From the NCBI RefSeq assembly GCF_000230555.1, contig NC_016078.1, positions 186,001 through 250,000 of the forward strand: 64,000 nt of DNA. Reading direction: 5' to 3'. Below the pieces are notes generated by a model. It was not told the origin of the DNA and searched no databases. It worked only from the letters and a program-made list of their open reading frames with translations. This document shows, in pieces, positions 1-7,148 of the stretch; the first letter of the stretch is position 1; every line of letters begins with the position of its first letter. The translations under genes were made by a program, and so were the position numbers. This DNA is from Pelagibacterium halotolerans B2. Its GTDB lineage: Bacteria; Pseudomonadota; Alphaproteobacteria; Rhizobiales; Devosiaceae.

Positions 1-2
1 AA

Positions 3-494
3 AGTTTCAGGCTTGGCCTGCCCGACGTGCCTCGAGCGCGCGTTCTGCAGATCGGGGCGGGGGGTGCAGGTGCCGCGGTCGCCCGCGCCCTTATCGAGGT
101 AGGGACCCGCGACCTTTTCGTATTCGATACCGACGCGGCCCGCAGCGAGGGTCTTGCGGCGCGTATGCGGGAAATGACCTATGAGGTCACCACCGTCGCC
201 GATATCTCCTCGATCGGATCCTTCGATGGCGTCGTCAACGCCACCCCCATCGGCATGGATAAATATCCCGGCATGCCTGTCGACCCCGACCAGTTGACGG
301 CCAGCCAATGGGTTGCCGACATCATCTATTTCCCGCGCGAAACCCGACTGATAAAATGTGCGGCGGTGGCCGGATGCGCAACCCTTCCGGGAACCGGTAT
401 GGCCATATTTCAGGCAGTGAAGGCCTTTGAACTCTTTACCGGCCGCATCCCCTCGCGTGAGGAAATGACCCGCAGCTTTGAAACGGCGGCCTGA
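3..494 (+). CDS. aroE: Shikimate/quinate 5-dehydrogenase, C-terminal part
   Basis: The gene is cut by the left edge; the frame is open from base 3. The visible 163 or so residues hold the Rossmann dinucleotide-binding region of shikimate dehydrogenases: a GAGGAG loop soon after the first visible residues, followed by an acidic residue in VFDTD, the NATPIGM motif near the middle, and the GxGMxxFQAVKAFELFTG helix that closes the family fold. AroE-family enzymes reduce 3-dehydroshikimate or oxidise shikimate/quinate. The catalytic N-terminal half is outside the window, so biosynthetic and quinate-degrading forms cannot be separated from sequence. The neighbouring TRAP transporter and aroQ favour a catabolic role (inference). 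Confidence 0.9.
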   Translation, partial: SFRLGLPDVPRARVLQIGAGGAGAAVARALIEVGTRDLFVFDTDAARSEGLAARMREMTYEVTTVADISSIGSFDGVVNATPIGMDKYPGMPVDPDQLTASQWVADIIYFPRETRLIKCAAVAGCATLPGTGMAIFQAVKAFELFTGRIPSREEMTRSFETAA

Positions 495-504
495 TCGGCC
501 GGTA

Positions 505-1236
505 TTACAGCCTGCCGGTGCTCAGGATGTGGTCGATGCCCGAGTGAATATGCTGGGCCAGCTTGGCCTGGGCGCCTGCAACGTCCCGCTCGAGAGCAAG
601 CCGGAACAGTTCCTTATGGTCTTCGGAAACCCCGTCGCCGCGAAAGCTTGCAGCCAGAAGATGGTAGCGCATGAACCTGTCGAAAATCGACTGATGAATC
701 GCCAGCAGGGACTTCGATCCACAAGCCGAAATCAGCGCGTGATGAAACGCGAAATCATACTTGATCCACTCAAATGTCCGGTTGGCATCGCCGGCCAGCA
801 GCGCCTTCTCGATCGAGGACAGCTTGTGATGGGCGGCAACCACATCGGCCTCCCAATCGAGGTCGCCTGCCGCAAAGGAAAGCGCAAGCGCATGGTTTTC
901 CAGCACCAGTCGCAGATCGCCAACTTCACGCAGATTGTCCACCGAGGCGGGGCTGACTTCGAAGCCACGTTGCCCTTCCGCCACCACGAGGTCTTCCGTG
1001 GTGAGTCTGTTGAGAATCTCTCGGAGCGTGGAAACGCTGACCCCGTACTTGCTTTTGAGGTGCTCGAGCTTGAGCTTCTGCCCCGGCTTTAAATCACCCG
1101 AGACGATATCGCCCCGGATCTTGCGAAAAGCCTGTTCGCCCACGGTATCGGAAATTTCGTCCATTGCGTCGTGCAGCGGTTTTGCGTTTGCCATGTTTGT
1201 TTTCTTCCCCGTCGGCTGTTCCTGCCACGTCTTCAT
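505..1236 (-). CDS. GntR-family transcriptional regulator (FCD subfamily)
   Basis: This 243-residue protein has an N-terminal winged helix-turn-helix (about residues 35-100, with the typical YGVSVSTLREILNRL recognition segment) and an all-helical FCD ligand domain (about 105-235). FCD domains usually bind a carboxylate effector through metal-held His/Asp residues. The gene is divergent from the TRAP operon that starts at 1458, so it is probably the local repressor. The ATG at 1236 has an AAGGTG-like ribosome site; an internal ATG at 1194 is a possible alternative start. The palindrome at 1357-1370 is its likely operator (inference). Confidence 0.9.
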   Translation of the reverse strand: MKTWQEQPTGKKTNMANAKPLHDAMDEISDTVGEQAFRKIRGDIVSGDLKPGQKLKLEHLKSKYGVSVSTLREILNRLTTEDLVVAEGQRGFEVSPASVDNLREVGDLRLVLENHALALSFAAGDLDWEADVVAAHHKLSSIEKALLAGDANRTFEWIKYDFAFHHALISACGSKSLLAIHQSIFDRFMRYHLLAASFRGDGVSEDHKELFRLALERDVAGAQAKLAQHIHSGIDHILSTGRL

Positions 1237-1347
1237 GCTCTTGTCACCTTCACGTTATCACGGTGTAAAATTGTTTCATATGAGATTTTCAAAATTGACA
1301 GATGATATCGGGAAAGATAGATGCATTGGAAGCAGGTGGAAAGCTGC

Positions 1348-1376
1348 TTGACATAAACGAACTAGTTCGTACATTT
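1348..1376 (+). promoter_or_regulatory. Promoter with palindromic operator for the TRAP operon
   Basis: A perfect -35 hexamer TTGACA lies at 1348-1353 and a weak -10 (TACATT, 1370-1375) follows at 16 bp. The spacer contains a perfect 14-bp palindrome, ACGAACTAGTTCGT, at 1357-1370. A palindrome between -35 and -10 is a classic repressor site, and the divergent GntR gene next door is the obvious candidate regulator. The regulator assignment is inference. Confidence 0.6.
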
Positions 1377-1457
1377 GAGCCAGGCGAGAGAGGAGAGATG
1401 TCGCGCGTCGTGACGCTGCGCCAATTATCGCCAGACGTAACAAGGAGGAAGATCATT

Positions 1458-2444
1458 ATGATTTTAAATCTCACCCGCCGGGCCCTCATGCTCGGCTCGG
1501 TCGCGATTGCGGCGGCGGTGTCGATGCCGGCCATGGCGCAGGATGCACCCACGCTCCGGTTTTCGGCCGTGTTTTCCGATCAGGACATCCGCGCCGCCAT
1601 GATGGGGCAACTCGCCGATGCAGTGCGCGACATCGCCACCATCGAGCCCTATTATGGCGGCACGCTTTTCCGCCAGGGTACCGAACTCGTTGCCCTGCAG
1701 CGCGGAAACCTCGAGATGGGCAATATCGCCCCTCAGGATATCTCTAACCAGATCCCTGAATGGTCGCTTCTGACCTCGGCCTATCTGTTCCGTGATGCCG
1801 AACATCTGCGGACCTTCTTTGAAAGCGAAGTGGGCGAGCAGTTCAAGCAGATGGCCGAAGACCAGCTCGGTATCCATATTCTTGGGCCAACCTATTTCGG
1901 CGCCCGCCAGGTCGGGCTGCGCATCGACAAGGAAATCCAGACGCCGGCCGATATGGAAGGGGTTCGCCTGCGCATGCCCGGCGGCGATGCCTGGCAGTTC
2001 CTGGGGAGTTCGATTGGTGCCAGCCCCACTCCGATGGATTACGCCGAGGTTTATACCGGCCTTCAGACGGGCGCCATCGATGGTCAGGACAACCCGTTGC
2101 CCAATGTCCAGAACATGAAGTTCTACGAGGTGATGGATCAGATCGTTCTGACGTCGCACCTGATCGGTTACGACCTTCTCGTGATTTCGTCCGATGCATG
2201 GAACGCCATGTCGGCAGAGGATCAGGACGCCTTCCAGGCCGCGGCCAGCGAAGCGATCAACTGGAGCCAGGCCGAGCACATCGCCATGGAAGAGCAGTTG
2301 ATCGGAGAATTCGAAGCCGCTGGCCTCAATATCTACGAACCGGACCAGGACGCCTTCCGCGCCTACGCTCAGGAGCAGTACCTCAACTCCGATATTTCGG
2401 CCAGCTGGCCTGAAGGTGCACTCGAAGCCATCAACGCCCTCTAG
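1458..2444 (+). CDS. dctP: TRAP transporter substrate-binding protein DctP
   Basis: This 328-residue periplasmic protein begins with a signal peptide ending in MAQ (about residue 28). It carries the DctP-fold signature near residues 170-225: RLRMPGG, a conserved Arg used by the family to bind the substrate carboxylate, then TPMDYAEVYTGLQTGAIDGQDNPLP. The ATG at 1458 is preceded by AAGGAGGA, a strong ribosome site, so longer frames upstream are not used. It is first in a dctP-dctQ-dctM operon followed by aroQ. The ligand is probably an organic acid; quinate or shikimate is suggested by the neighbours. It closely resembles the orphan DctP at 54162-55142. Confidence 0.93.
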   Translation: MILNLTRRALMLGSVAIAAAVSMPAMAQDAPTLRFSAVFSDQDIRAAMMGQLADAVRDIATIEPYYGGTLFRQGTELVALQRGNLEMGNIAPQDISNQIPEWSLLTSAYLFRDAEHLRTFFESEVGEQFKQMAEDQLGIHILGPTYFGARQVGLRIDKEIQTPADMEGVRLRMPGGDAWQFLGSSIGASPTPMDYAEVYTGLQTGAIDGQDNPLPNVQNMKFYEVMDQIVLTSHLIGYDLLVISSDAWNAMSAEDQDAFQAAASEAINWSQAEHIAMEEQLIGEFEAAGLNIYEPDQDAFRAYAQEQYLNSDISASWPEGALEAINAL

Positions 2445-2454
2445 CGGCAATATT

Positions 2455-2482
2455 GGGCGCCGTGGTTATTGCCGCGGCGCCC
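2455..2482 (+). terminator. Intercistronic hairpin after dctP
   Basis: GGGCGCCG (2455-2462) pairs perfectly with CGGCGCCC (2475-2482) and is followed by TTTGTG. It sits between the binding-protein gene and the membrane genes, where such hairpins commonly stabilise the dctP message or partly terminate so that the binding protein is made in excess. The role is inferred. Confidence 0.6.
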
Positions 2483-2533
2483 TTTGTGTATTTCCCTGAC
2501 ACCCTGAGCGGATTTTGGGGAGAGGAGATTTCC

Positions 2534-3040
2534 ATGTCCGGACTATTGCGCGTGGGGCGCTGGCTTTCTGCGCGGGCCGAAAACATTCTGGCCCTGATGC
2601 TGGGCGCGATGTTTGCGCTGTTCATTTTGCAGATCGTCTTTCGCTACGGACTGCGCATGCAGAGCGGATGGGCCTATGAGCTCAGCGCAATCTTGTGGGT
2701 CTGGATAGTCCTGTTCGGGACGACCTTCGTCTTGCGCTCGCGCGACGACGTGCGCCTCGACGTCATCTACAGCTCGGTAAGTGCTCCTGCGCGCAGGATA
2801 ATGACCGTGATAACGGCCATTGCGCTTGTCGTCCTGTTTGGTCTCGCTCTGCCCGCCATCGTCGACTACGTACTGTTCATGAAGGTGGAAAAGACCGCCT
2901 ATCTCAAGTTCCGCTACGACTACGTCTATTCGATCTTCATTGTTTTCACCGTCGTGACCATGGCGCGCTACATCTGGCGCGCCGGAGTTGCGGTGTGGGG
3001 CAAGGATGCCGATGACGAGTTGGAAGGCCCCGCAAGATGA
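2534..3040 (+). CDS. dctQ: TRAP transporter small permease DctQ
   Basis: A 168-residue integral membrane protein with four predicted hydrophobic segments, the expected topology and size of the TRAP small membrane subunit that associates with DctM. The start at 2534 has GGAGAGGAG eight or so bases upstream; upstream in-frame sequence overlaps the hairpin after dctP and is not coding. Its stop overlaps the dctM start by four bases (ATGA), so the two are translationally coupled. Confidence 0.9.
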   Translation: MSGLLRVGRWLSARAENILALMLGAMFALFILQIVFRYGLRMQSGWAYELSAILWVWIVLFGTTFVLRSRDDVRLDVIYSSVSAPARRIMTVITAIALVVLFGLALPAIVDYVLFMKVEKTAYLKFRYDYVYSIFIVFTVVTMARYIWRAGVAVWGKDADDELEGPAR

Positions 3041-4338
3041 TGTTTCTCGACCCCTTCTTTCTCTGCATCGCTTCCATTCTGGTGCTTGCCGTTCTCGGCC
3101 TGCCCATCGGACTTTCGATGATCGCTGGCTCGATCCTCTATCTCTTCATGTCCGGTCTGGACATGGGGATCGCCGCCGAGCAGTTCCTCAACCGAATGTA
3201 TTCCAACTACATCATTCTTGCGGTGCCGCTCTTTATTCTGGCGGCCGAATTTATGAACACCGGCTCGCTGTCCGACAGGCTCCTGGCCTGGTGTAACGCC
3301 GTTGTTGGCCGTTTCCGGGGTGGGTTGGCGCAGGTCAACGTGCTGCAATCGATGGTATTTGCCGGCATGTCCGGATCCGCCATTGCCGACGCCGCCGGTA
3401 CCGGCAAGATGATCTATTCGCTCATGACCCGAGACGGCAAATACCCCGCCTCGTTTGCCGCGGCGCTCACTGCGTCATCTGCTGTGATCGGACCGATCAT
3501 CCCCCCGTCCATCCCCATGGTGCTCTACGCGCTCGTTTCCGACGCCTCGATCGGCTATCTGTTTCTTGGCGGCATTGTTCCGGGTGCCATAATGGGTGTG
3601 GCGCTGGCCCTGATCGTCTATTTCAAGGCCCGCACCAACGATTTCCCCGTCGAGGATCCCGTTCCGCTGCGCGAGCTGCCACGCATTACATGGACGTCCC
3701 TTCCGGCGTTGATGATGCCCGTCGTTCTGCTGTTCTGTATTTACAGCGGCATCACGACCCCCACCGAAGCGGCGGCTGTCGCTGCTGCCTACGCGCTGAT
3801 CATCTCGATCGTTCTCTATCGCTCGATCAGCCTCAAGAGCTTCTACCAATCACTGGTCACATCATCGAAAACCACAGTCTCCATCGGCATGCTGATCGCC
3901 GGGGCGCTGGTCCTCAATTATGTGGTCACTGTCGAAAATATCCCGGCCAGCCTCAGTGTCATCCTGACCGATTGGAATCTCGATCCGATCACCTTCCTGA
4001 TCTTCGTCAATGTCGTGCTGTTGCTCCTGGGGTGCATGCTCGAGGGAACGGCGATCATTCTCATCATCGTGCCTGTGCTTGTCCCTTCAGCCGCCGCATT
4101 GGGTATCGATCTCGTGCATTTCGGTGTCGTGGTGGTCATCAACGTGATGATCGGCCTGATAACGCCGCCTTACGGCATGCTGCTCTTTGTCATGCAGTCG
4201 ATCTCACGGGCCAAGCTGCGCCACATCGTAAGCGACACCCTGCCGTTCCTCGGCGCGCTGCTGGTTGCGCTCATGATTTTCACCTTCGTCCCGGATACCG
4301 TTCTGTGGCTGCCTCGCATGTTTGGCTACCAGGGTTAG
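3037..4338 (+). CDS. dctM: TRAP transporter large permease DctM
   Basis: A 433-residue polytopic membrane protein with around a dozen hydrophobic segments. It has the family landmarks GMSGSAIADAAGTGKM (about 110-125) and the GPIIPPSIPMVLY and GLITPPYGMLLFV loops. DctM is the sodium-coupled transport subunit that takes the ligand from DctP. It overlaps dctQ by four bases and is followed after 18 bases by aroQ, so transport and metabolism genes probably share one transcript. Confidence 0.95.
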   Translation: MMFLDPFFLCIASILVLAVLGLPIGLSMIAGSILYLFMSGLDMGIAAEQFLNRMYSNYIILAVPLFILAAEFMNTGSLSDRLLAWCNAVVGRFRGGLAQVNVLQSMVFAGMSGSAIADAAGTGKMIYSLMTRDGKYPASFAAALTASSAVIGPIIPPSIPMVLYALVSDASIGYLFLGGIVPGAIMGVALALIVYFKARTNDFPVEDPVPLRELPRITWTSLPALMMPVVLLFCIYSGITTPTEAAAVAAAYALIISIVLYRSISLKSFYQSLVTSSKTTVSIGMLIAGALVLNYVVTVENIPASLSVILTDWNLDPITFLIFVNVVLLLLGCMLEGTAIILIIVPVLVPSAAALGIDLVHFGVVVVINVMIGLITPPYGMLLFVMQSISRAKLRHIVSDTLPFLGALLVALMIFTFVPDTVLWLPRMFGYQG

Positions 4339-4356
4339 TTTTCGAAAGTTTGCGTA

Positions 4357-4797
4357 ATGACCAAACCCATTTTTGTGCTCAATGGCCCCAATCTGAACCG
4401 TCTCGGCCTGCGTGAACCCGAGCTCTACGGCGCCACCACCCTGGCCCAGGTTGAGCAACTCTGCCGCGCAAGCGCGGGGGGGCGGCCTGTCGAGTTTCGG
4501 CAAACAAATTCGGAAGAGCGCCTGATCGACTGGGTGCACGAAGCAATCGATCATGCGGCCGGAATAATCATCAACCCCGCAGCTTTCACCTTCACCTCGA
4601 TGGCGCTGCTCGACGCGCTCAAGATGTTCCCCGGCCCGATTTTCGAATTTCACATCACCAATGTGCACCGGCGCGAGGCGATATATCACCACTCCTACGT
4701 CTCCAAAGTCGCGACGGCCGTGATGGCGGGAATGGGTGCGGAAGGCTATGGCATGGCCATGCAGGCCATGTGCGCCCGCCGCGACCTTCTGACCTGA
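4357..4797 (+). CDS. aroQ: Type II 3-dehydroquinate dehydratase
   Basis: This 146-residue enzyme interconverts 3-dehydroquinate and 3-dehydroshikimate. It has the NGPNLNRLG opening with the catalytic Tyr near residue 24, the INPAAFTFTS motif and the EFHITNVHRRE segment with the catalytic His, at normal length for a dodecameric type II enzyme. Lying directly behind a TRAP transporter, and with an AroE-family dehydrogenase nearby, it more likely serves quinate degradation (QuiB-like) than aromatic amino acid synthesis. That is inference; sequence alone does not separate the roles. Confidence 0.93.
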   Translation: MTKPIFVLNGPNLNRLGLREPELYGATTLAQVEQLCRASAGGRPVEFRQTNSEERLIDWVHEAIDHAAGIIINPAAFTFTSMALLDALKMFPGPIFEFHITNVHRREAIYHHSYVSKVATAVMAGMGAEGYGMAMQAMCARRDLLT

Positions 4798-4806
4798 GCG
4801 TCGGAA

Positions 4807-5217
4807 ATGGCCGGCCTCACATTTACACAGGCCGAGGCGGTTGCCAAAGCGGCGATGGATAGCGCGCGTTCCCACGGGTTCGAACTGGCTGTAGCCATAG
4901 TCGATGAGGGGGGCTGGCCACACATTCAGACCCGTATGGACGGCGCGTTTCCGGCCGCCGCCGATGCCGCCCTTGCCAAGGCCCGTTGCGCCGCGCTGTT
5001 CCGCCGGCCGACGTCGGATTTTTCCACACGCGTCAAGGATGGAATGCCGCTGGCCCATCTGCCCCACGTGGTCCCGCTTGGCGGCGGCGTTCTGCTCGAA
5101 CGCGACGGCAAGGTCTTCGGTGCCTTGGGCGTAAGCGGAGCGCGCGAGGATACAGAGACGGCATTGGCCGAGCAGATCGCCGCCGCCTTTGCCGTAGCCG
5201 GCATCGCCACACAATAG
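4807..5217 (+). CDS. HbpS/GlcG-type small protein
   Basis: A 136-residue protein of the heme-binding HbpS/GlcG family (PF03928), recognised by the opening LTFTQAEAVAKAAMDSARSHG, the AIVDEGGWPH strand and the final glycine-rich GVSGAREDTETALAEQIA segment. Family members occur in many degradation operons; some bind heme, but most have no proven function. It follows aroQ after nine bases and ends the operon. No signal peptide is seen, so it is predicted cytoplasmic. Confidence 0.8.
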   Translation: MAGLTFTQAEAVAKAAMDSARSHGFELAVAIVDEGGWPHIQTRMDGAFPAAADAALAKARCAALFRRPTSDFSTRVKDGMPLAHLPHVVPLGGGVLLERDGKVFGALGVSGAREDTETALAEQIAAAFAVAGIATQ

Positions 5218-5288
5218 CTGGACGTTGGACTTGGTCCAGACGCCGGGCGAAGCCTGTTCCCAGAACTGACAACGTCACCCCCCTTAGA

Positions 5289-5389
5289 GCGTGTCCAGCA
5301 AAAGCGGAAACGGTTTTGCGGTTCGGACACGTGATAAAACAAAGGCTTAGAGCCAAGGATTTGATTCAATCAAATCCTGAACGGCTCTA
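5289..5389. repeat. Palindromic intergenic element, family A (copy 1)
   Basis: Two hairpins in series. The first pairs CGTGTCC (5290-5296) with GGACACG (5325-5331) around an inner GCAAAA/TTTTGC pairing. The second pairs TAGAGCC (5348-5354) with GGCTCTA (5383-5389) outside a perfect GGATTTGATT/AATCAAATCC arm pair (5357-5377). The first hairpin recurs at 19605-19648 with a compensating base-pair change. It lies in the 403-base gap between the TRAP operon and the ThuA gene and resembles REP-type elements. Confidence 0.75.
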
Positions 5390-5620
5390 GCAACCTTGAT
5401 GCCATAAGGCGACAAGGCGATGACGTTCGTCATTTTGACGCTGAAAAAACAAATTAGCATATGAAATAAAAAATCTCATATTAAATCTTGCATGGCTGAT
5501 TTTATCGTGCAATCAATCGCTGGGTCCGCAGACATACCGCGGCCCATACCGGCGCAGCTTCTGGCTGATGAACCAGCGCCAGGCTGCCGTCCGACCGACG
5601 ATTTGGAGGAGATCAAGAAG
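5390..5620 (+). other. AT-rich leader before the ThuA/PQQ operon
   Basis: This stretch contains no supported gene. Around 5458-5482 it is AT-rich and holds CATATGAAA and TCTCATATT as an imperfect inverted repeat. A related sequence, TTTCATATGAGA, lies at 1274-1285 beside the GntR gene. It is a candidate promoter and operator region for the operon starting at 5621; no clear -35/-10 pair stands out. Confidence 0.4.
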
Positions 5621-6508
5621 ATGACCAAGCTGATCGCGCGCCTTGCTGGCGCGGCCGCAGTTTTCACCGCACTGACAAGCCTGCCCGCAATGGCGCAGGT
5701 GCCCGAGCAATACACCACTTTTGAAAAATATGGCGTTTGCGGCAGCATCGACGATAGCTGCTACAATCCCTGGAACAATCGCACCGAAGGCGAGGAAGAA
5801 CCCTGGAAGGTTCTCATTTACTATCACGTCGCGCCGGGTGTGAACCCGCACGGCAATCTCGAGGCCGGCGTCGCCGCCTTGACCGAGCTTTTCGAGGGCG
5901 AGGGCTATGAGGTTACCGCGTCAAACGATCCCACGACTTTTGAAAGTTCGCGCAATCTGAGCGCGATGGACACCATCGTGTTCTTTTCGACCGGCCGTGA
6001 AGCGCTGAGCGATCTGGGCAAGCACCAACTCATGCTCTACACGCGCGGCGGTGGCGGCTTTGTCGGCATCCACAACGCGTTCGGCACCAGCTATGGCTGG
6101 ACCTGGTATGAGGGCCTGCTTGGCGGCCAGCTATTTAACCATGGTCCGCGCCAGCTTGCCTCGATTCAGGTGCAATCGGAAAACGATCCGTCGGTTGCCC
6201 ACCTCGAAGATGGCGACAGCTTCGATCAGGAAGAATGGTACAATATCTACCCCGATCCCCGGCAGCTCTCCGACATCAATATCCTGCTGACAGTCGATGA
6301 AGCGACGATGACCCAGGGGCAGTCGAGCACCCATCCCGGCATGGGCGACGGACACCCGGTGTCCTGGTGCCATTATTACGATGGCGGTCGGGCCTGGATG
6401 ACGGTCCTCGGGCACAGCGAAGAAATCCTTGAGGACGAGAACTTTCTCCAGCACGTGCTCGGCGGTGTCAACGGCACCATGGGCAAGGACGATTTCTGCC
6501 TCGAATAG
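5621..6508 (+). CDS. Secreted ThuA-domain protein
   Basis: The 295-residue product has a signal peptide (MTKLIARLAG... to AMAQ, about residue 25) and then a ThuA-like domain (PF06283). Landmarks are the opening VLIYY strand, DTIVFFSTGREAL, the GGGGFVGIHNAFGT glycine-rich turn and the closing GGRAWMTVLGHS. ThuA proteins have a class I glutamine-amidotransferase-like fold and are linked to sugar metabolism; the biochemical role of secreted forms is unclear. Cysteines near residues 39 and 46 could form a disulfide. Start at 5621 is set by TTGGAGGAG ten bases upstream. It heads a cytochrome c/PQQ dehydrogenase operon, which implies periplasmic sugar or polyol processing (inference). Confidence 0.82.
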   Translation: MTKLIARLAGAAAVFTALTSLPAMAQVPEQYTTFEKYGVCGSIDDSCYNPWNNRTEGEEEPWKVLIYYHVAPGVNPHGNLEAGVAALTELFEGEGYEVTASNDPTTFESSRNLSAMDTIVFFSTGREALSDLGKHQLMLYTRGGGGFVGIHNAFGTSYGWTWYEGLLGGQLFNHGPRQLASIQVQSENDPSVAHLEDGDSFDQEEWYNIYPDPRQLSDINILLTVDEATMTQGQSSTHPGMGDGHPVSWCHYYDGGRAWMTVLGHSEEILEDENFLQHVLGGVNGTMGKDDFCLE

Positions 6509-6525
6509 TTCGGCACGTCCAAACC

Positions 6526-6553
6526 ATGGCCTCCGGCGATCCCCGGAGGCCAT
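6526..6553 (+). other. Intercistronic hairpin
   Basis: Eleven-base arms ATGGCCTCCGG (6526-6536) and CCGGAGGCCAT (6543-6553) around a six-base loop lie between the ThuA gene and the cytochrome gene. There is no T-tract, so an mRNA stability or processing element is likelier than a terminator. Confidence 0.5.
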
Positions 6554-6620
6554 GCCGGCCATCGGCGGCCCTTCTGCGTCAAATGGGGCCGTCGGTGGAC
6601 CTTTTCGATAGGAGTTCACA

Positions 6621-7088
6621 ATGAAGGTTGGGACACGTTTTCCCTCGGCTCACCGAAGCCTGATGCGGCGCGTCGCTATCGCAGCGTCGATCGTTCCTCT
6701 GGCAATAGTGCCTGCAACGGCCTGGGCACAATCGCCGGCTTACGAACTCTCGGGTGGAGCGATTTCTCCCGATCAGGTCGCGCGGGGGGAGGCGGCCTTC
6801 ATGACCAATTGCTCGGGCTGTCACGGCGACGACCTGCGCAGCATCGATTCCAACGCGCCCGACCTGCGGGGGCCCTCGTTCCAATATGGATGGGTCGACA
6901 CCCCGCTCTCCGAAAAGTTCGAAAAGATCACGTCCACCATGCCTCCGGGCTTGGCCGGTTCGCTAAGCGACCAGACCTATGCCGACATCATGGCGTTTAT
7001 TCTCGCAACCAACGGGGTGGCCCCCTCCGAAGGGGAGTTGCCCGGCGATGGCGAGGCGCTTGCGGCCTATGTCGTAAATCAACCCTGA
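6621..7088 (+). CDS. Periplasmic c-type cytochrome
   Basis: A 155-residue class I cytochrome c. A signal peptide ends near AWAQ (residue 37). The single heme site CSGCH is at residues 64-68, and M107 in TMPPGL is the likely distal heme ligand. It is placed directly before the PQQ dehydrogenase gene and is therefore the probable electron acceptor that passes electrons from PQQ to the respiratory chain. GATAGGAGTTCACA before the ATG is a clear ribosome site. Confidence 0.88.
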   Translation: MKVGTRFPSAHRSLMRRVAIAASIVPLAIVPATAWAQSPAYELSGGAISPDQVARGEAAFMTNCSGCHGDDLRSIDSNAPDLRGPSFQYGWVDTPLSEKFEKITSTMPPGLAGSLSDQTYADIMAFILATNGVAPSEGELPGDGEALAAYVVNQP

Positions 7089-7148
7089 CTTCCATTTTCC
7101 CTTGCAGTCCTGAACGGAGTGCATTGCTCAACGACGAGGAGGATGAGC

